Source of the DNA: Phycisphaerales bacterium UBA6054
GTDB lineage: Bacteria > Planctomycetota > Phycisphaerae > Phycisphaerales > UBA1924
NCBI GenBank assembly: GCA_002429045.1
Contig: DIYM01000134.1
Location: 1-15,241 of the forward strand
Length of the DNA: 15,241 nt
Direction of reading: 5' to 3'
Below, piece by piece: positions 1-6,972 of the stretch (position 1 is the stretch's first letter; each line of letters begins with the position of its first letter). The notes beneath the pieces are model-generated. The model saw nothing but the letters and a program-made list of their open reading frames with translations, did not search any database and was not told the DNA's origin. The translations under genes and the position numbers were made by a program.

Positions 1-1404
1 GGGGGCACCAATCTTGCCGTGGCGCTCGAGGCGGCCCGCCGAGAACTCGCCGGGGTCGAGACCAAGTCCAAGCACGTCATCGTTCTGTCCGATGGCGAGA
101 GCCAGGACAGCGAGCGACTGCCCTCGCTGGCGGCTCGGCTGATGGGCGAGGGTGTGCGGGTCACAACGATCGCGGTGGGGGACGGCGCCGACGTCTCGAC
201 GCTGCGGACCGTCGCCGAGCAGGGCGGGGGGGTGCTCTACCGCGTGACGAATCCGAACACGCTGCCGCAGGTGTTCATCAAGGCGGTCCGGGTGCTGCGC
301 GAGCCCGCCGTGCGGCGCACCCCGTTCGGGCCCATCACCGTGGATCCGGACGCCACGGTGCTCGCGGGCGTGGGGGAGATCCCGACGCTGGGCGGCATCG
401 TGCTGTCGACCCGGCGCGACCGCGCGACGACGCCGGTCGTGACCCCGGACGACGAGCCGATCGTCGCCTACTGGCCGGTCGAACTCGGGCGCACGGCGGT
501 CGTGACGACGGACGCGCACGAATGGAGCTCCGCCTGGCAGGCAACGCCCGGATTCGCACGCTTCTGGACGAACCTGACCGCGTGGGCGACCCGGGCGATC
601 GAGGACGCCCCGGGCGAGTTGCGGATCGCGCCCTCGGGCGATTCGGCCGAGCTGGTCTACGAAGCGCGTGACGATTCGGGAGCGCCCCTCGACGGCATGG
701 ACGTCGCGGTGAGCCTCTACGGGCCGGACGGTTCGGAGCGTTCGGTCGAGCTGACGCAGACCGGCCCGGGGCGGTACGAGGGCCGGGCCGACAGCCTTCC
801 CGAGGGCGTGCTGGTCGCCGCGAGCAAGGCGACGAGCGACGGGCGCCCGATCGCGCCCAGCGTCGCGGGCGTGCAGGTGCGGACCAACGCCGAGGACCTG
901 GCGTTGTCCAGCGACGAGGCGGGGCTGCGCGCGCTGGCCGAGCGGACCGGCGGGCGGGTGTTGGACTGGGAGAACCCCCAGGCGCTGTTCGCCCGCGAGG
1001 GCCCGCCGCGGATCGTCCGCAGCGCCCTGTGGCCCACGCTGCTGATCGCGGCCATGATCTTGTTCCTCATCGACGTCGGCATGCGCCGCCTGGCGTGGGA
1101 CCGCTGGGTCAACTCCGCCCGCGAGGGCACGGTCGCCGCGACCGCCGAGCGGGCGTCCACGCTCGAACAGCTCAAACGCGGCCCGCGCGCCGAGCGGCCG
1201 ACGGTCGAGACCGACGCGGCCGCCGAGCGCCAACGCATCGAACGCCAACGCGTCCAACGCCAGACGACCGAGGCCCGCCAGCGGGCGTCTGGGCGGGGGA
1301 CGCCGGAGGTGAAAGGGTCGGCGTCGCCCAAGCCCGAGGCGAAAGCGGAAGAATCGGGGCTGCTCGCGGCGAAGCGCCGGGCGCGAAAGCGGTTTGAGGA
1401 GTAA
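1..1404 (+). CDS. VWA-domain membrane protein, 3' portion (5' end outside window)
   Basis: The reading frame is open from base 1 and gives 467 residues, so the gene starts upstream; a GTG at 19 is internal. It begins inside a von Willebrand A domain: GGTNLAVAL carries the MIDAS threonine, and the strand VIVLSDGESQD carries the MIDAS aspartate. The domain ends near residue 100. Next comes a region with GRTAVVTTDAHEW and a Trp/Phe-rich stretch around residues 177-200, typical of the periplasmic glutamine-amidotransferase-like part of planctomycete VWA proteins related to BatA. One membrane helix lies at about codons 341-360 (LWPTLLIAAMILFLIDVG). The tail is highly charged, likely coiled coil, and ends in Lys/Arg. 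It probably has further N-terminal helices outside the window. The family is thought to work at the envelope, often near MoxR ATPases; the exact role is unknown. It converges on the next gene with only 6 bases between the stops. Confidence 0.85.
   Translation, partial: GGTNLAVALEAARRELAGVETKSKHVIVLSDGESQDSERLPSLAARLMGEGVRVTTIAVGDGADVSTLRTVAEQGGGVLYRVTNPNTLPQVFIKAVRVLREPAVRRTPFGPITVDPDATVLAGVGEIPTLGGIVLSTRRDRATTPVVTPDDEPIVAYWPVELGRTAVVTTDAHEWSSAWQATPGFARFWTNLTAWATRAIEDAPGELRIAPSGDSAELVYEARDDSGAPLDGMDVAVSLYGPDGSERSVELTQTGPGRYEGRADSLPEGVLVAASKATSDGRPIAPSVAGVQVRTNAEDLALSSDEAGLRALAERTGGRVLDWENPQALFAREGPPRIVRSALWPTLLIAAMILFLIDVGMRRLAWDRWVNSAREGTVAATAERASTLEQLKRGPRAERPTVETDAAAERQRIERQRVQRQTTEARQRASGRGTPEVKGSASPKPEAKAEESGLLAAKRRARKRFEE
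1225..1269 (+). repeat. 15-bp in-frame tandem repeat in VWA protein tail
   Basis: Two near-identical 15-base units (1225-1239 and 1240-1254, both GARCGCCAACGCRTC) and a degenerate third copy encode ERQRI, ERQRV, QRQTT. The repeat keeps the frame and extends the charged, coiled-coil-like cytoplasmic tail. It is probably slippage in a low-complexity region. Confidence 0.6.
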
Positions 1405-1410
1405 GCGGCG

Positions 1411-1911
1411 TCAAGATCCGAACAAGCGGTCAGCTAGTCCGCTCATTGTGCTGACTCGAACAAAATACTTGTGCTTCACAACTCGCAAGCCTGGCCGATC
1501 TTTCTTGAATCCGTCTTTGTCTGCCTTGGTATGCTTTGCAACAGGAAACGACTCTAGCGAAGGGAGCGGCTCGCCCGGTTGGCCTCCGAAGAAGTCGATA
1601 TCGCGGATTTGCATTTCTGAGTTGTCGTACCACATCCACACGACACACGCCGACGGTTTGCTGGCAAGCTTCAACTGCACCTTTTGCTCGCGCGTTGATG
1701 CACCCACGCGGCTCGACTTGAGTTGGATGTGCCTAACCACTCCGTTGTGCTCAAGCACGATGTCGTATCCAGAGTCATCTACTTCAGGCTTGAGAATTTC
1801 AACGACCTCTTGGCTGCGTTTCCAAAGACAGGCCAGCAAGTCCGCAAGGAAGACGTGCTCGATCAGCTTTTCAACATAGCTCGATTGGAGGTTGGTCCGG
1901 TTAGCAGTCAT
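1411..1911 (-). CDS. PD-(D/E)XK-like hypothetical protein, translationally coupled to miaB
   Basis: 166 residues. The ATG at 1911 is chosen because it overlaps the miaB stop as ATGA and because residues 1-166 form a coherent globular protein; longer versions of the frame run inside miaB. No strong ribosome binding site precedes it, so translation probably depends on termination of miaB. The core SGYDIVLEHNGVVRHIQLKS (Asp50, Gln63-x-Lys65), with acidic residues Glu14 and Glu18 in the first helix, resembles the Q-x-K variant of the PD-(D/E)XK nuclease fold. A later segment, FFGGQPGEPLPSLESF (108-122), and a basic stretch near 129-148 may contact nucleic acid. I recall similar stand-alone proteins in bacterial accessory regions but cannot name a family. 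Base composition is near 50% GC against roughly 70% on both sides, a sign of recent acquisition. Nuclease activity is inference only. Confidence 0.75.
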   Translation of the reverse strand: MTANRTNLQSSYVEKLIEHVFLADLLACLWKRSQEVVEILKPEVDDSGYDIVLEHNGVVRHIQLKSSRVGASTREQKVQLKLASKPSACVVWMWYDNSEMQIRDIDFFGGQPGEPLPSLESFPVAKHTKADKDGFKKDRPGLRVVKHKYFVRVSTMSGLADRLFGS

Positions 1912-3560
1912 CTTCCGGACAGCTTGCCTTGAAGCGACAGCCGATCCGCCCCCGTCACCTCGACGTCCACGATCCGCCCGAGCATCCGCTTGGCGGCCGC
2001 CCCGTCGGGGGCGTCGAAGAACACGATCAGGTCGCCGTCGGTCCGCCCGGAGAGCTGGACCCGCTCGGCGGACTCGGGCAGTTCCAGCGTCGCGACGGCC
2101 GCCGGGTCGCGCCCGCCGACGGTGATGCCGACCATGCCGGTGCCCGGCTTGACGTCCCCGCCGCGCTTCTTCATCTCGGTGCGGCTGAGCCCCTCGACGA
2201 ACACCGGGAACCGACGCCCGACCTGCTCGCGGCTGATCGAGTCCGAGACCTGGGTCTGCAACGCGAGCAGCTCGTTGTTGCGGGCGCGCTTGACCGCGTC
2301 GGGCACGTCGTCGGGGATACGGTCGTACGCGACGGTGCCCGGGCGGGGCGAGTACTTGAAGATGAACTGGTTCTTGCACCGCGAGCGGACCAGCATGTCC
2401 TTGGTCATCTCGAAGTCTTCGTCGGTCTCCGTGGGGAACCCGACGATGATGTCGCCCGAGAGCATCAGCGGGCGTCCGATCTCGGGCTGATCGAGGAACG
2501 CGCGGGCCCGGGCGATGAACTCGTCATACTCGCCGATGGTGTATCCGCGGTTCATCTTCTTGAGGATCCGGTCGCTGCCGGATTGGGCGGGCACGTGCAG
2601 GTAGCGGCAGAGCCTGGGGTGATCGCGGATGACCTCCAGGACATCGTCGCCGAAGTCGCGGGGGTAGCTGGTGACGAAACGCAGGCGCTGGACGGCGGGG
2701 ACCTCGTCGTGGATCCGCCGCAGCAGGTCGGCGAAGGTCGTCGTGTGCTCGCCCGCGAACGCGTCGCGGTGGTGGCTGCCCTTGTAAGTCCGGCCTTTCT
2801 GAGGCTGGGCGATGCCGTCCACGAGCACCGATGAGCCGTGCTCGTAGCGGTAGTGGTTGACGGTCTGCCCGAGCAGGGTGATCTCGATGACGCCCGCGTC
2901 GGCGAGCTTCTTGCACTCGTCGATGATGTGCTCGGGCGGGCGGTGGATCTCCGCCCCGCGCGTGTGGGGCACGACGCAATAGGTGCAGAACTTGTTGCAC
3001 CCGCGGGTGATGCGGACGTAGGCCGAGCGTTTGGCGTCGTCGGAGGCGGGGGAGACCGCACGCGAGAGATCCAGCATCTCGAGGCGGTCTTCGGCGGCCG
3101 CCAGGGTCCCGGACCGTCGCGACGCCGAACCCTGGAGCGCCGCGACCTTCGCCGAGCGTTGTGCCGCCAGCGCCGGTTCGGACGCCAGCGAGGCCCGCGT
3201 GCGGACCGCGTTGTCGAGCAGTTCGGGCAGCTTGTCCAGCTCGGCCGGGCCGCACATGACGTCCACGACCGGCATCCGCTTCATGAGGTCCGTGCCGTCC
3301 CGTTCGGCCATGCAGCCCAGCACGCCCACGACAAGCCCGGGGCGTCCGGACTTCTCGTCCTTGAGCGCCCCGAGCCGGCTCCACACCTTCTGCTCGGCCC
3401 GTTCGCGGACCGAGCACGTGTTGTACAGCACGATGTCGGCTCGGTCGCTGTCCGCTGTGAACGAGTACCCCAGCGCAGCAAGCTGCCCGGTGACCAGCTC
3501 GGAGTCGAGCTCGTTCATCTGGCAGCCGAAGGTCTCGAGATAGACACGTTTCGTGGGCAC
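1908..3560 (-). CDS. miaB: tRNA-2-methylthio-N6-dimethylallyladenosine synthase MiaB
   Basis: 550 residues. This radical-SAM methylthiotransferase adds a methylthio group to N6-isopentenyladenosine at position 37 of tRNAs that read UNN codons. The N-terminal UPF0004 domain has its three iron-sulfur cysteines at Cys13 (ETFGCQMNE), Cys49 (YNTCSVRE) and Cys83 (GVLGCMAER). The radical-SAM cluster motif is CNKFCTYC (Cys188, Cys192, Cys195). Downstream are LHVPAQSGSD, GDIIVGFPTET and FKYSPRPGT, and a C-terminal TRAM domain ending LSLQGKLSGR. YNTCSVRE and the SGS motif favour MiaB over RimO or MtaB. It is about 80-100 residues longer than usual, through a linker at about 120-178 and an insert at about 238-274. 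The start is GTG at 3560, without a clear ribosome binding site. It is divergent from the gene at 3657, and its stop overlaps the next gene. Confidence 0.95.
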   Translation of the reverse strand: MPTKRVYLETFGCQMNELDSELVTGQLAALGYSFTADSDRADIVLYNTCSVRERAEQKVWSRLGALKDEKSGRPGLVVGVLGCMAERDGTDLMKRMPVVDVMCGPAELDKLPELLDNAVRTRASLASEPALAAQRSAKVAALQGSASRRSGTLAAAEDRLEMLDLSRAVSPASDDAKRSAYVRITRGCNKFCTYCVVPHTRGAEIHRPPEHIIDECKKLADAGVIEITLLGQTVNHYRYEHGSSVLVDGIAQPQKGRTYKGSHHRDAFAGEHTTTFADLLRRIHDEVPAVQRLRFVTSYPRDFGDDVLEVIRDHPRLCRYLHVPAQSGSDRILKKMNRGYTIGEYDEFIARARAFLDQPEIGRPLMLSGDIIVGFPTETDEDFEMTKDMLVRSRCKNQFIFKYSPRPGTVAYDRIPDDVPDAVKRARNNELLALQTQVSDSISREQVGRRFPVFVEGLSRTEMKKRGGDVKPGTGMVGITVGGRDPAAVATLELPESAERVQLSGRTDGDLIVFFDAPDGAAAKRMLGRIVDVEVTGADRLSLQGKLSGR

Positions 3561-3643
3561 CGGAGCGGATGGTAGGAGGCTCTCGATCCCAGGAGCCGCT
3601 ATGGAGCCAAACAGGCAGCATCGCCGACTGTTGAATCAGGCCC

Positions 3644-3650
3644 AGGAGGT
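3644..3650 (+). promoter_or_regulatory. Perfect Shine-Dalgarno AGGAGGT before the HAF/dockerin gene
   Basis: AGGAGGT lies 6 bases upstream of the ATG at 3657 and fixes that start. Most other genes here have weaker sites, so strong translation of this secreted protein is likely. I could not see a convincing promoter in the 96-base divergent gap with miaB. Confidence 0.8.
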
Positions 3651-3656
3651 CGCCCG

Positions 3657-4922
3657 ATGTTCCGATCTGCCGTCTGTTGTGCGTGTGTGGTTGCCGCGAG
3701 TGCCCATGCCGGACCGAGAGTCGCGTTCCAGCCCATCGAGGATGGTACGAGCGGCCTGTTCTGCAAGTTTCCGCACGCCATCAGTGCCGACGGCTTCGTT
3801 GTTGTCGGTGAGGCATCGCGGTTCGGCGCCGGGTTCCAGCGTCCGAGCCGGTGGGCGTTCGCCGAAGGGTTCGAGATTCTCTCCGATGTACCGCCCAGTG
3901 CTTTCGGCGGCCATGCCTCGGGCATCTCGCCCTCAGGCGACGCGATCGTGGGGCATTGGAACGGCGTTTCGGGTGAAACGCACCCGTTCCTCTGGACAGA
4001 CTCGGGCGTGACCCCGCTCCCGGTGGAGCAGTCCTCGGGCGGACAAGTGCCGTACGCGGTCGGCGATGGCGGGGCGTTCAGCGTGGGCTCGGGCTGGATT
4101 TCCGATCAGTTCCGTGCGGTCGGCTGGGTTGATGCCGGGCTGATCGGGCCGATCGCGGATCGATCGGGCGTCGGAACAGCGATCAGTGACGACGGCAGCC
4201 GTGTCGTTGGCGCGTTGGCCGATTCGGCTGCATCCAACGCGTGGTTTCCGGCCCTCATCGAGGGCGGCACGCACCGGTTCCTGTTTGGTGCGCCGACGGA
4301 AGCCGGTTACGCGACAGACCTGTCCGCTGATGGGGCGGTCGTCGTCGGCTCGGTCGGCTTGTTCGGCTCCGGGCGTCGTGCCTTCCGCTGGACCGAGGCA
4401 ACCGGGCCGGTGTTGCTCGGGCTGCCGTCGGGCGAGCACAATGAGAGCGAAGCCTGGGCGACCTCGGACGAAGGCGACCTGATCGTGGGGCGTCGCTGGG
4501 AGGTCAGGGGCTCTTCGGTGATCGAGCGGAGGGCGGCGATCTGGACATCCGATGGCGCGTACCACGACCTCGCGGATTATCTGGAGAAGCACGCGGTCGA
4601 CACGCTTGGCTGGACACTCACCGACTGCCGCGCCGTCAGCGCCGACGGAAGGACCATCGTCGGAGCCGGCATCGATGCCGATCGGATCGAGCGGGCTTGG
4701 ATCGCGGTCGTGCCGCACCCGGACGCGTGCTCATCAGCCGACATCTCGCGCCCGTTCGGCCGCCTCGATTTTTTCGACCTCGCCCGCTTTCTCAACGCGT
4801 ACGCGGCGCATCATCCCGACGGCGACTTCGCGTCGCCCGACGGAGTGTTCGACTTCCACGACGTATCGGTTTTCCTCGCGGAGCTGACCGCGGGCTGCCG
4901 GCGGTCAGCACGGCGGCGCTAA
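3657..4922 (+). CDS. Secreted HAF-repeat protein with C-terminal GC-type dockerin domain
   Basis: 421 residues. Residues 1-18 are a signal peptide (likely cleavage AHA|GP). Seven copies of a motif close to (A/G)-(I/V)-S-x-D-G-x(3)-V-G begin near residues 41, 89, 134, 175, 221, 268 and 326, for example AISADGFVVVG, AISDDGSRVVG and AVSADGRTIVG. These match the extracellular HAF repeat family; seven repeats at about 41-58-residue spacing suggest a beta-propeller. Residues 358-414 run from Cys358 to Gly413-Cys414 and hold two F-hand-like halves (GRLDFFDLARFLNAY and GVFDFHDVSVFLAEL), the planctomycete GC-type dockerin. A basic tail RRSARRR follows. Several usual calcium-loop aspartates are missing, so calcium binding is uncertain. 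It is probably exported and attached to a surface or extracellular assembly; the ligand is unknown. A kinase gene follows 11 bases after the stop. Confidence 0.85.
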   Translation: MFRSAVCCACVVAASAHAGPRVAFQPIEDGTSGLFCKFPHAISADGFVVVGEASRFGAGFQRPSRWAFAEGFEILSDVPPSAFGGHASGISPSGDAIVGHWNGVSGETHPFLWTDSGVTPLPVEQSSGGQVPYAVGDGGAFSVGSGWISDQFRAVGWVDAGLIGPIADRSGVGTAISDDGSRVVGALADSAASNAWFPALIEGGTHRFLFGAPTEAGYATDLSADGAVVVGSVGLFGSGRRAFRWTEATGPVLLGLPSGEHNESEAWATSDEGDLIVGRRWEVRGSSVIERRAAIWTSDGAYHDLADYLEKHAVDTLGWTLTDCRAVSADGRTIVGAGIDADRIERAWIAVVPHPDACSSADISRPFGRLDFFDLARFLNAYAAHHPDGDFASPDGVFDFHDVSVFLAELTAGCRRSARRR

Positions 4923-4933
4923 ACTAGCCCGAC

Positions 4934-6607
4934 GTGTCACGGATCGAAGACATCAGGGCCTGGTTCAGCGAGCTGTCGCTTGCCACAAAGTGTCTGCTGC
5001 TGTTCGGTGGGGCGTCGGCGTTCATCATCGCCGTGGCGTTGTCGCTGGTGCTGCTGCGTATGAACGGGCTCGTCGGCGCGTCCGAGCTGGAGCTGGCCCG
5101 GGTCGTCTACGATGCGTGGAACAAGTCCGACGACGCGGACGCCCCGGGGATCGCCAGCGCACGGGTCGAGGTGATCGGGAGGGCGGGCGCCGACGACCAC
5201 GAGAGCCGGTTCGTCCGCCGGGCGTTCGGTCGGTTCACCCAAGATCGGTCCGTGATCGAGCGGTTCGAGCCCGACTGGTCGGGCTGGAGCCGTGTCTACC
5301 GGTACGCGCGTGTGCGACGCGCGCCGGACGGCTCGGTCCGGGAGATCGTGTTCATCGAGCGGACCACGGACGGGGCGGCGCGCAGCCTGCTGGTGAACTT
5401 CCTCTACGTCGCGGCGGCGGGCTCGGTGGTGCTCGCGCTCGCGTTGGTCGTGTTCGTCACGCTGACCAGCCGCCTGATCCTGCGCCCCGTTCTGAGCCTC
5501 CAGCGAACGGCCGAGCGGGTCCGTGAAGGGCACCTCGACACGCGTTCCCATATCGACACCGGCGACGAGTTCGAAGAGCTGGCGGAGACCATCAACCTCA
5601 TGCTCGCCGAGTTGCAGCGCCAGCAGGAGCAGCTCAAGTCCGCCAACGCGGCGCTCGATTCGCGCCTGACCGAACTGACCGAGGCGAACTCGGCGTTGTT
5701 CGAGTCGGCGCGTCTGAAGGGCGAGTTCCTCGCGTCGGTCTCTCACGAGCTGCGCACGCCCCTGAACTCGATCATCGGGTTCGCCGAACTGTTGCTGGAG
5801 ATCGCCCGGGCCGACGTCGCCCAGCTGGCCGAGCACCAGCCCGTGCACCCGGGCCCCGACGCCCTGGCCAAGCGCGAGCGGTATCTGGTCAACATCGTCA
5901 GCGCGGGCCGCACGCTCCTGGAGATGATCGAGACGCTGCTGGAGATGGCCAAGATCGAGGCGGGGCGCATCGAGATCCACCCGGGCCCGCTCAACCTCGC
6001 CGAGGCCTGCCAGGCGCTCGCGGGCCTGATCCACCCGCTGGCCCGCAAGAAATCCGTGGAGGTCACCCTCGACCTGGCGCCGGCGCTCCCGGTCATCGAG
6101 ACCGATCCCAAGAAGTTCAACCAGATCGTGTTCAACCTGCTCAGCAACGCGGTGAAGTTCTCGGGCGGGTCCGACGGGCGACGCGACGACACCGGGCGTG
6201 TGATCCTGCGGGGCGAGCACCTGCCCGAATCCACCTCGAGCCCCGAGCGGGTGCGGATCTCGATCATCGACAACGGCCCGGGCATCGCGCCCGAGGACCA
6301 GAAGCGCATCTTCGATAAGTTCCAGCAGGTCGACGCGTCGCACACACGCTCGCACACCGGCACGGGGCTCGGGCTCGCGATCGTCGCCGAGCTCACCCGC
6401 CTGCTCCACGGGGAGGTGCAGCTCGAGTCCGAGCTGGGGCAGGGTTCCATGTTCTCGGTGATCTTCCCGGTTCGGCTCAGCGACCAGGACATCGAAGAGT
6501 CCAAGCTGGAAGCGCGATTCCGCGGCACGCTCTCGCCCGCGCCGACCACCGGAGCGCCCCCCCCCGGCAGCGCCGACGCTCAGGCGGAAGACACCGCCCG
6601 CTCATAA
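4934..6607 (+). CDS. Membrane sensor histidine kinase (HAMP-HisKA-HATPase)
   Basis: 557 residues from a GTG start 11 bases after the preceding stop. Order: membrane helix 1 (about 19-42), an extracytoplasmic sensor loop of about 110 residues with no recognised domain, helix 2 (about 152-178), HAMP (about 180-232) and a coiled-coil linker. HisKA follows with phosphoacceptor His271 (SVSHELRTPLNSIIGF). The HATPase_c domain shows the N box (FNLLSNAVKFS, Asn405), G1 (DNGPGI, 446-451), F box (IFDKFQQ) and G2 (GTGLGLAI, 476-483). All residues needed for autophosphorylation are present. About 15 extra residues (291-312) sit between the two HisKA helices. There is no receiver domain, and no response regulator gene in the window, so the partner is unknown. 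Co-orientation with the HAF/dockerin gene suggests one transcript. The last 28 bases overlap yraN on the other strand. Confidence 0.92.
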   Translation: MSRIEDIRAWFSELSLATKCLLLFGGASAFIIAVALSLVLLRMNGLVGASELELARVVYDAWNKSDDADAPGIASARVEVIGRAGADDHESRFVRRAFGRFTQDRSVIERFEPDWSGWSRVYRYARVRRAPDGSVREIVFIERTTDGAARSLLVNFLYVAAAGSVVLALALVVFVTLTSRLILRPVLSLQRTAERVREGHLDTRSHIDTGDEFEELAETINLMLAELQRQQEQLKSANAALDSRLTELTEANSALFESARLKGEFLASVSHELRTPLNSIIGFAELLLEIARADVAQLAEHQPVHPGPDALAKRERYLVNIVSAGRTLLEMIETLLEMAKIEAGRIEIHPGPLNLAEACQALAGLIHPLARKKSVEVTLDLAPALPVIETDPKKFNQIVFNLLSNAVKFSGGSDGRRDDTGRVILRGEHLPESTSSPERVRISIIDNGPGIAPEDQKRIFDKFQQVDASHTRSHTGTGLGLAIVAELTRLLHGEVQLESELGQGSMFSVIFPVRLSDQDIEESKLEARFRGTLSPAPTTGAPPPGSADAQAEDTARS

Positions 6608-6972
6608 TGGCGCACCGCGACCGGGGGATGCCGCCCCCGCGCGAACTCGACCGCGATCACATCGATCCGGAGGCCTGCGTCCCGCACCCGATCGTCCCTC
6701 ATCAGCGACTTGGCCAGCACCAGCAGCTTGCGCCGCTTCGCGTCTGTGATCGCGTCCTCGGGGCGCCGGTTCGAACCCGGATCGACGAGGCGCGCCTTCA
6801 CCTCGACGAGCACGAACCGGCCCGACCCGCGGTCGCGGCAGAGCAGGTCGATCTCTCCGGGGCTCAGCCTGAGATTCCGCTTGATCACCCGGAACCCCCG
6901 ACGCCACACCGCGTCGCGGTCCTCACCGGGCCGCGAACCGACCCTCGCGAGCAGGCGCCGGATCGGGCCCAT
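6580..6972 (-). CDS. yraN: YraN/UPF0102 family protein (PD-(D/E)XK fold)
   Basis: 130 residues. The family signature is clear: RNLRLSPGEIDLLCRD, then FVLVEVKAR, giving Asp42 and Glu57-x-Lys59 of a PD-(D/E)XK nuclease fold, plus the later AKRRKLL and IDVIAVEF strand. YraN proteins are conserved in bacteria and presumed to act on nucleic acid; their biological role is unsettled. The helix after GED at residue 17 is about two residues shorter than usual. The ATG at 6972 shares one base with the upstream stop (TGATG); a GTG at 6975 would give a 4-base overlap and one more residue. Either way it is coupled to the lipoprotein gene before it. Its 3' end overlaps the convergent kinase gene by 28 bases. 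Confidence 0.88.
   Translation of the reverse strand: MGPIRRLLARVGSRPGEDRDAVWRRGFRVIKRNLRLSPGEIDLLCRDRGSGRFVLVEVKARLVDPGSNRRPEDAITDAKRRKLLVLAKSLMRDDRVRDAGLRIDVIAVEFARGRHPPVAVRHYERAVSSA

Noticed and set aside
1912..2379. N-terminal extension of the PD-(D/E)XK-like protein
   Set aside because: It overlaps miaB in another frame, is Arg/Pro-rich and changes composition abruptly at the miaB stop.
1929..2834. A 301-codon open frame on the plus strand
   Set aside because: It is antisense to miaB, whose motifs are unmistakable; long shadow frames are expected at this GC content, and the translation is low-complexity.
4937..6409. A 490-codon open frame on the minus strand
   Set aside because: It lies opposite the histidine kinase; the translation is Arg/Asp/Leu-rich without a recognisable domain.
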